Shown: positions 57,912-64,000 of the stretch, piece by piece
Layout of the letters: the number at the start of each line of letters is the position of its first letter
Position numbering within the stretch: position 1 is the stretch's first letter
Program-made: the position numbers and the translations under genes
Source of the DNA: Oenanthe sinensis
Lineage: Eukaryota > Streptophyta > Magnoliopsida > Apiales > Apiaceae
Direction of reading: 5' to 3'
DNA length: 64,000 bases
Assembly: GCA_028671895.1 (NCBI GenBank)
Contig: CM053800.1
Location: forward strand, 8,701,886 to 8,765,885
The notes under the pieces: generated by a model
Told to the model about the DNA's origin: nothing
Database searches by the model: none
The model's input: the letters and a program-made list of their open reading frames with translations, nothing else

Positions 57912-59992
57912 TTAGAGAAAGGTAGATTCATCAAGTGATTTGGTTAATATATCTATAATTTGTCTGTCAGTTGAAATATAATGAAGTGTCACAATACCAT
58001 TCTCAACATGTTCTCCAATAAAATGATACCTGACATCAATGTGCTTTGTTATGGAATGTTGGATTGGATTCCCTACAATTTTAATAGCATTTGTATTGTT
58101 ACAATACATAGGAATATTTGAGAAAGTTAGTCCATAATCAAGTAATTGATTTTTCATCCACCAAATTTGAGCACAACAACTTCCAGCTGCTATGTATTCA
58201 ACCTCAGTTGCTGAGGTTGAAACTGTTTATTGTTTCTTGCTAAACCAAGAAATTAACTTGTTGCCAAGAAATTGGCATTGAACTGTTGTGTTTTTCCTAT
58301 CCACTTTGCATCCTGCATAGTCAGAGTCTGAATAACCAATTAGTGAAAAATCTAACTCTCTAGGATACCAAAGTCCAAGTGTTTGTGCACCCTTGAGATA
58401 TCTAAAAATTCTTTTTACAGCTAACAAATGTGATTCTCTTGGGTCAGCCTAAAATCTAGCAGACAGGCATGTTGCAAACATTATATCTGGTCTAATTGCA
58501 GCTAAATATAACAATGGGCCAATCATACCTCTATAGCTAGTGTTTTTAACTTTCTTACCCTTTGGGTCAGAGTCTAGCTTAGTGGTTGTTGACATGGGAG
58601 TTTTGGCAGTTGCACAGTCTTACATATCAAACTTCTTCAATAACTCTTTCACATACTTTGATTGATTGATGAAGATTCCATTTTCATTCTGTTTGACTTG
58701 AAGTCTGAAAAAGAAGTTCAATTCTCCCATCATGCTCATTTCATAATTTGAATGCATTAATTTGCTAAAACTTTTCACCGAGTTTTTCATTAGTAGAACC
58801 AAGTATAATATCATCAAAATAAATTTGGACAAACAAAATATCACCTTTATGTTTTCTAATAAAAAGAGTTTTGTCACTGGTGCCTCTTATGAATTCATTT
58901 TCAAGAAGAAATTTTGATAGAGTTTCATACCATGCTCTAGGTGCTTGCTTCAATCCATATAGTGCCTTGTCTAGTCTGTAAACATGATCAGGAAATTTTG
59001 GATAAAAAAATCCTGGTGGCTACTCCACATAGACTTCTTCTTCCAATTTCCCATTCAAGAAGACACTTTTCACATCCATTTAATACACCTTGAATTTTGA
59101 ATGGGCTGCAAATGCAAGAAACATTCTGATAGCTTCCAATCTTGCTACTAGTGCAAAAGTTTCATCATAATCAATTCCTTCCTCCTGAGAGCATCCTTTT
59201 ACAACTAGCCTTGCTTTGTTTCTAATCACAGTCCCATTTTCATCAAGCTTGTTTCTGAACACCCATTTGGCTCTAATAGTTGATCTATCTCTTGGTCTTG
59301 GTATAAAATTTCACACTTTATTTCTCTCAAATTCATTCAATTCTTCTTGCATTGCAATGATCCAATCAGGGTCTTGTAATGCTTCCTCAACTTTTTTAGG
59401 TTCATTCTTAGAGAGAAAACAACTATAAAGACATTCATTTTGAGTGGCTGCTCTAGTTTGTATATCACTCTCAGGATCCCCAATTATTAAATCAGGAGAG
59501 TGATCCCTTGTCCATTTTCTAGCTGGTGGAAGATTGGTTCTTGAACTTGAAACTCCCCCTAAATCATTGGCATTTTCTATGTGTGAGGGAAAATCAAATG
59601 AAGAGGCTCCCCTGAATTGTTTGTCTCTGAGAAGAATTCAGAGTTTCCTGATCCAGACCCTGAAGAGTTAGACTCTGAAATACTTGATTCTGTCTGTCTA
59701 GACCCTATCTGGGTAGAATTTGAATGATTAGACTATGAAATATTTGGAGTTGAATTTTCTGGCTACCCCTCAGAGTGTGCAGGATTTTGTGTTGTTTCAG
59801 GAGTTATTTGAATCTCTTCATACTCATCATCTTCATCTATCTCAGAACTCTTCAAATTTTCAAATTTCAATGTTGTAGACTCTGATTCATCCTGCAATCA
59901 TGTAATCTTTTTATCATCAAATGCAACATGAGTAGATTCCATAACAATTCTGGTTTTGAGATTGAATACTCTAAATGCCTTTGTGTTTGATG
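57912..59992 (-). pseudogene. pol (integrase end, RT, RNase H) of element C
   Basis: Copia pol on the - strand. Right to left: KAFRVFNLKTRIVMESTHVA (integrase end, cut by element D), an acidic Ser-rich linker, then RT blocks ARLVVKGCSQEEGIDYDETF, MDVKSVFLNGKLEEEVYVE, LKQAPRAWYETLSKFLLENE, FVQIYFDDIILGST (YFDD box intact) and MSMMGELNFFFRLQVKQ. RNase H follows: RIFRYLKGAQTLGLWYP, YSDSDYAGCKVDRK, MYCNNTNAIKI and HIDVRYHFIGEHVENG. Stops at 59080, 59020, 58620 and 58449 all stand where the family has Gln or a similar residue. Three of these (59080, 59020, 58449) are at universally conserved Gln positions. Confidence 0.88.
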
Positions 59993-60249
59993 TGTTGGAC
60001 TTAAATCAAGCCTAGCCTATTTAATTATCTGTCTTGCTGTACCTCAGTTTGTACTTCTGTAGTAGACTAGTGACTTAGTTATTCATGTGTAATTTGCAAA
60101 TAGAAGTTTTCTTTGTTTACCTTCAAATTGTAAATAAAGTCAGAAATAAAGTCAGTTAGAAGATTCAAGTTGAATCATGCAACTAGACAAAGAAGACTGT
60201 GAAGAAATCAGAGAAGTTATCTGAGAATTCTACTAAGGCAAATTACTTG

Positions 60250-60615
60250 GTCGAGAAGTCATCTATTCGAGAAGTCAGAACTATGGAAACATTTCGAGAA
60301 GTCTCAAAACTTTTATCTGCTCAGTACTCGATCGAGAAGTCAGTCATTCGACAAGTCAAGTATTGAAGCCAATCGAGAAGTGTTAATTATGAGTCATTCG
60401 AGAAGTGAAAATAAACAATTTGAGAAGCTAGCAAATGGAGCATTCGAGAAGTAATAAGGCTGAGTCATTCGAGAAGTCAATATCAAGCATGTATTCGAGA
60501 AGTCTAGTCTGATCGAGAAGTTATCAAGCTGAGTATGCGATCGAGAAGTCTAGTCATTCGAGAAATCAAGTATTCAGGACCAATCGAGAAGTCACAGCTG
60601 TTCGAGAAGTCAATC
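60250..60615 (+). repeat. CGAGAAGTCA array in the LTR of element D
   Basis: Thirteen exact CGAGAAGT octamers plus several one-base variants, mostly as ATTCGAGAAGTCA or AATCGAGAAGTCA, with irregular spacing of about 15-45 bp. One stretch reads AATAAGGCTGAGTCATTCGA, which matches the reverse complement of the Tat-type array at 5850-6290 almost base for base. Confidence 0.88.
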
Positions 60616-60938
60616 TCCTTGACTTATCGAATCAATTTCAAGAAGAGTACTCGACTGCAAAAGAAGCTAGTTTTAAGGAACAATTGCAGAACAAGACAGA
60701 TGATGTTGCAGCTCTGTTTATGCAGGATAAGTTAAACCTGCACAGATAGAGACAAGTCTACAATGCAGCTGGGAAGATAAGTCAAGAAAAGTGACAGAAG
60801 AGATAAGGCAGGATGGAGCAGACTGTCACAGCAGTGTTAGCTAGAAATAGTCATTAGTCAAATGTAAAGCAGTCTCTGTCTATTTCTAGTTTTAGCTAAA
60901 ACTGTCTCATGTGAGCATGTGCACAGGACATGTTGTCT

Positions 60939-60945
60939 ATATACT
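60939..60945 (+). promoter_or_regulatory. TATA box of the LTR of element D
   Basis: TATATAC in a GTCTATATACTTTATG context about 300 bp before the LTR end, a usual U3/R position. No stronger candidate lies near. Confidence 0.5.
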
Positions 60946-61242
60946 TTATGCACAGCCACATTTGATAGTGTCTTGAGTATTTTTACAATTGTAAGAATCC
61001 CAGAACAAGAAGCTGAAATTCAAACTGAATTTCAGATTGTAGCAAAGTTCATTCTAATACAAATTAGATTGAAAGTTACATCTGTGTCTATATTATTTAT
61101 TGTTATATGTATTGACAAACACTATCGTAATTCCATCCGTTCTTCAAGCTTCGAACAAGTTCATTTTCTAAACAAGAAAATTTTGAAGTATACATTCACC
61201 CCCCCCCCTCTGTAACTTCTGGGTCTCTAAATTCCTAACAAG

Positions 61243-61254
61243 TGGTATCAAAGC
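61243..61254 (+). promoter_or_regulatory. primer-binding site of element D (tRNA-iMet type)
   Basis: TGGTATCAAAGC, 11 of 12 matches to the plant initiator tRNA-Met complement, 2 bases after the LTR. Confidence 0.88.
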
Positions 61255-61289
61255 TAGGCTGTAAACAAACATACAGACTAAAGATCTAG

Positions 61290-63521
61290 ATGAGTTCTCA
61301 GAAGTTAAGCAGCATAAAGATTCCTACATTTGACATAGAATATTACAACCTATGGAAGAGGAAGATGCTGATGTTCATAAAGGCTGCAAACCCCATGTAT
61401 CCAGAAATATTAAAGAATGGTCCTTTCATGCCAGTAACTCTAGTTCATGAAACTACTAGTGGGTCTGAAGTTATTCCTGCAACATGGATACCTAAAGATC
61501 CATCTCAGTACACAGACTCAGAGAAGGAAAAGGTGTCTCTTGACAATAGCTTAATGCTAATATTGATTGAGTCACTGGATCTTGTGATGTATAATAATAT
61601 TGTCAATTGTACATCTGCCAAACACATATGGAAGACAATAGAAATTCTGTGTGAGGGAACTGAGGAAGTAAGAGAGAATCAAAGGTAGCTCCTTGTTTCC
61701 CAATATGAAGCATTCATGTCAAAATCAAATGAGGGAATAACTGAAGTATTTGAAAGGTTCAATAAACTAATCAATGATCTTCAACTTCATGGGAAATATT
61801 AGGAAACAAAGGAGAAAAACATGAAGTTTCTGTTGACTCTCCCAGAGCACCTAGAGCATAAAATTTCTGCAATAAGAGAAGGAAGAGATTTGACAAAGCT
61901 TCCACTTGAGACACTCTATGGAATACTGAAAACATATGAGCTGGAATTTTATCAAAAGAAGGCCATTTTAGCAAATAGAGGAAAAATGGCAAATGTCTCA
62001 AATGTCCTGGTTGCTAAGGAACCGTCAACAATTGAAAAGACTGGTACAAGCAGGAAGTTGAAATCTGAGGTGATTGAAGATCAGGAACAGGAAGACAAGG
62101 ACTCTATCAAGAGTGAGTCAGAAGAAGATGACTTCTACACCATTGAAGAACTTGAAGGCATGGACAACAAAACAATGGCCTTCATGGCAAAGAAGTTTGG
62201 AAATTTGAGATTCAAAAGAAACAAAAGTTTCAAACCAAGACCAACCTTCAAGTCTTCAAGCAAAGGAAGGAATCCACAGAGAAGCTCCAATAATGAAGGA
62301 TACAAGACTGAAACAGTTGATAGATCCAAGATAAGATGCTATAACTGTAATGATCTTGGACACTTTGCAATAGAATGCAGAAAACCTAAGTCAATCAAGA
62401 AGGATAAAGACTACTTGGAGTTGGAAGCCAAGTATAAAGCTCTTCTCAAAAAGCAGACAGGAAAAGCTTATATTGCTGAAGGAAAATGCTGGGATGATAC
62501 AGATGAAGATGAGGAGGAGGAATATGGGAATCTGGCACTCATGGCCAACTCACATGATGGAGCTTCATCCTCAAATTCTCAGGTACCTTCCTTAATCTCT
62601 CTTGATATGTCAAATTCTCAATACAAGAAAACTGTGGAAGATCTAAGTATTGAGATGTTTAACATTCACACCAGTATGACTGTTGCTTATGAGGAGATTG
62701 CTAGGTTAGTAAAAGCTAATGAGAAACTAATTGCAAGAAATGAGACTCTAGAATTGTCTGTTATAAACATGGAAAACTTGAAACAGGAAAATGAGTATCT
62801 CAAGAACAAAATAGTTTGTTCTGAACAAATTGAGAAGTTTCTTAAAGAACAAATTTCTGAAAATGAGTTGAAAATTAGATCTTATCAAAACTCAGCAACT
62901 ATTGTTAAAGAGTTTCATGAGAAAAACAAGGAAAGCACTAGGATTGGAGTTGGTTTTGATTATGAGAATCTTAAAAAAAAATCTGTTTCAACAAGAGGCA
63001 AAAAGATTTAAATCCAAGGTAATCCTCATATTTTGAAAAATGTCAAAGAACCAATTTTTAAGAAAGCTACTATTGAACTAGATGAAGCTAGTATGGTTAT
63101 CAAACAACAGTTAGATGATGAGGATAAGGAAGCAATTGAAAGAAAAGTGACCTCTATTGAGAAAGAAGAACCCACAATCAAAACCAAGTCCATTCATGTT
63201 CAAACTGAAACTAAACAGGATGCTCAGAAAAATGATGCTATGCATGCTAAAAAGAAAAAGGCCAATAGAAATGGAAAAATAGGCATTAACAAACACAACA
63301 ACTATGCACATGTTCATAATGCACCAAGAAAGATTTGTAAAAACTGTGGTTCAACAAATCATCTTACTCACTTGTGCAAGAAACCTGTTGTGGGAAATGA
63401 TAAGTTTGCCTGTGGTTATGTTGAGCCTTTAATGCATGATAATCATAAATTTTGTGACAAATTTAATTGTATGCCATGTAACATGAACATCATGAATACC
63501 TGCTTTAGGCTCAGGAAATAG
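61290..63521 (+). pseudogene. gag: gag of element D
   Basis: Capsid/nucleocapsid polyprotein of a SIRE-like copia element. One frame runs from Met 61290 (SSQKLSSIKIPTFDIEYYNL) with the copia gag core (NLWKRKMLMFI, SAKHIWKTIEILCEG, SQYEAFMSKSNEGI). A CCHC knuckle CYNCNDLGHFAIEC lies at 62338-62379. A long Glu/Lys/Asn coiled coil follows (62620-62950), and then a second Cys/His cluster CKNCGSTNHLTHLC (63334-63375). Premature stops are TAG 61686-61688, TAG 61800-61802 and TAA 63009-63011. The frame ends at TAG 63519-63521. Apart from the three stops it is well preserved. The second knuckle is unusual for copia gag and makes the protein large. Confidence 0.85.
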
Positions 63522-63779
63522 TTTATTGATGGATGCATAAGTCAGAATTTGTATATCAACAGTCCTAGGCCTAAATCTGCTAGTCCTGTGAAACACAGAA
63601 AACACTCCATGTCACCTAAGCATGCATCTAGTTCTGGAAGCACTAATCAAGCAAAAAATCAAAACAAGAAAAATGAAAATGTGCATGTGCAAGTGACTGA
63701 GACTGTTAAGAACAGGAATGACATTCATGTGACTAAGCATAAAGGACCCAACCTTGTTTGGGTACCAAAGAAAACTTGA
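63522..63779 (+). pseudogene. gag-pol linker of element D
   Basis: Same frame as gag after the TAG at 63519: NLYINSPRPKSASPVKHRKH, a Ser/Lys-rich stretch, then HKGPNLVWVPKKT and TGA at 63777-63779. The GPNLVWVPK block marks the end of gag in SIRE-type elements. Confidence 0.6.
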
Positions 63780-63790
63780 TTTGTGTTTGA

Positions 63791-64000
63791 TTGCAGGGCA
63801 CATGTAAGAAGAAGGTCATGTGGATTTTGGACAGTGGTTGTTCAAGGCATATGACCGGTGACAAGGCCCTGCTGTCACAATTCAAGGATGAGGCTGGCCC
63901 AATGGTAACCTTTGGAGACAGCAACACTGGTTTCACCATGGGATATGGTAAATTGATTCATGGAAATGTTGTCATTGAAGATGTAGCCCTAGTAAGTGGT
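63791..64000 (+). CDS. pol: pol start (aspartic protease) of element D, cut by the window edge
   Basis: In a different frame from gag, open from 63791 to the window end: LQGTCKKKVMWILDSGCSRH, then MTGDKALLSQF, MVTFGDSNTG and VVIEDVALVSG. The DSG active site of a copia retropepsin is intact. TGA at 63788-63790 closes this frame upstream. How pol is expressed from gag (frameshift, or splicing at the TTTGATTGCAG just before the block) is not clear from this piece. Confidence 0.8.
   Translation, partial: MQGTCKKKVMWILDSGCSRHMTGDKALLSQFKDEAGPMVTFGDSNTGFTMGYGKLIHGNVVIEDVALVSG

Larger units (their letters stand above)
50065..59992 (-). mobile_element. copia element C (SIRE-like), 3' part, nested in B and split by D
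   Basis: On the - strand: integrase end, RT, RNase H, accessory ORF, purine tract and a 745-bp LTR. It sits inside B's accessory ORF. Its own integrase region is cut at 59992 by element D. A solo LTR (about 55047-56616) lies in its accessory ORF. The motif CAGAGTCT/AGACTCTG recurs throughout. Confidence 0.8.
59993..61240 (+). repeat. 5' LTR of element D (1248 bp)
   Basis: Starts TGTTGGACTTAAATC and ends TTCCTAACA; the ends pair as near-perfect TGTTGG/CTAACA. It is followed after two bases by a primer-binding site. Contains the CGAGAAGTCA array (60250-60615), a TATA box near 60939 and a run of 12 C (61197-61208). Confidence 0.88.
59993..64000 (+). mobile_element. copia element D (SIRE-like), 5' part, inserted in element C
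   Basis: 5' LTR, primer-binding site, gag and the start of protease on the + strand. It interrupts the integrase region of C at 59992, and the second half of C should follow beyond D. It is the innermost insertion in this nest, so it is probably the youngest there, and its gag has few breaks. Confidence 0.88.

Noticed and set aside
1644..61688. Use of TAA/TAG as Gln (an altered genetic code)
   Set aside because: The intact PMEI-like gene ends normally at TGA, the CACTA second gene uses normal stops, and TGA replaces Arg in the same elements. Decay of methylated C explains all of this better.

Overview
The window is angiosperm nuclear DNA, most probably from a eudicot with a large, repeat-rich genome. 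The evidence is Ty1/copia, Ty3/gypsy and CACTA coding remnants with plant-type domains, AT-rich spacers, and one intact plant gene with four conserved cysteines. I could not assign a genus. About nine tenths of the sequence is transposable-element DNA, much of it nested. There is no bacterial-type gene organisation, rRNA, tRNA or CRISPR array.

Layout. 1-6608 and 19248-20160: a decayed Ty3/gypsy element of the Tat type (+ strand) with gag, protease, RT, two RNase H regions and integrase, followed by an intron-containing antisense ORF and repeat-rich LTR DNA. 6609-19247: a second Ty3/gypsy element, chromovirus-like and on the - strand, inserted in the first with target duplication TCTGT. It has two long LTRs plus a 25-bp LTR stub. 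About 20870-28425: a CACTA element (- strand) with a TNP2-type transposase pseudogene and a second spliced En/Spm-type gene. 30526-31146: the only intact host gene, a secreted pectin methylesterase inhibitor-like protein (- strand), with small MITEs on both sides.

31674-64000: a pile of SIRE/Maximus-like copia elements. Element A (-, 31674 to about 44290) is split by a 5.6-kb non-autonomous CACTA (35703-41343) that carries exons of a host receptor-like kinase gene. Element B (-, from 45844) is split inside its accessory ORF by element C (-, from 50065). C holds a solo LTR (about 55047-56616) in its own accessory ORF and is split in pol by element D (+, from 59993). D keeps its 5' LTR, primer-binding site, gag and the start of protease, and runs off the window.

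Points of most interest: (i) each copia element seems to have its own short motif scattered through LTR and internal DNA (A GTCAGCT, B TGACAGT, C CAGAGTCT, D CGAGAAGTCA), and D's motif is also amplified in reverse orientation in the unrelated Tat element; (ii) the non-autonomous CACTA carries kinase exons with splice sites; (iii) many premature stops lie where the family has Gln or Arg, as expected from decay of methylated cytosine; (iv) the chromovirus has an unusual LTR stub-LTR-internal-LTR structure. All domain calls come from reading translations by eye. No database search was possible.
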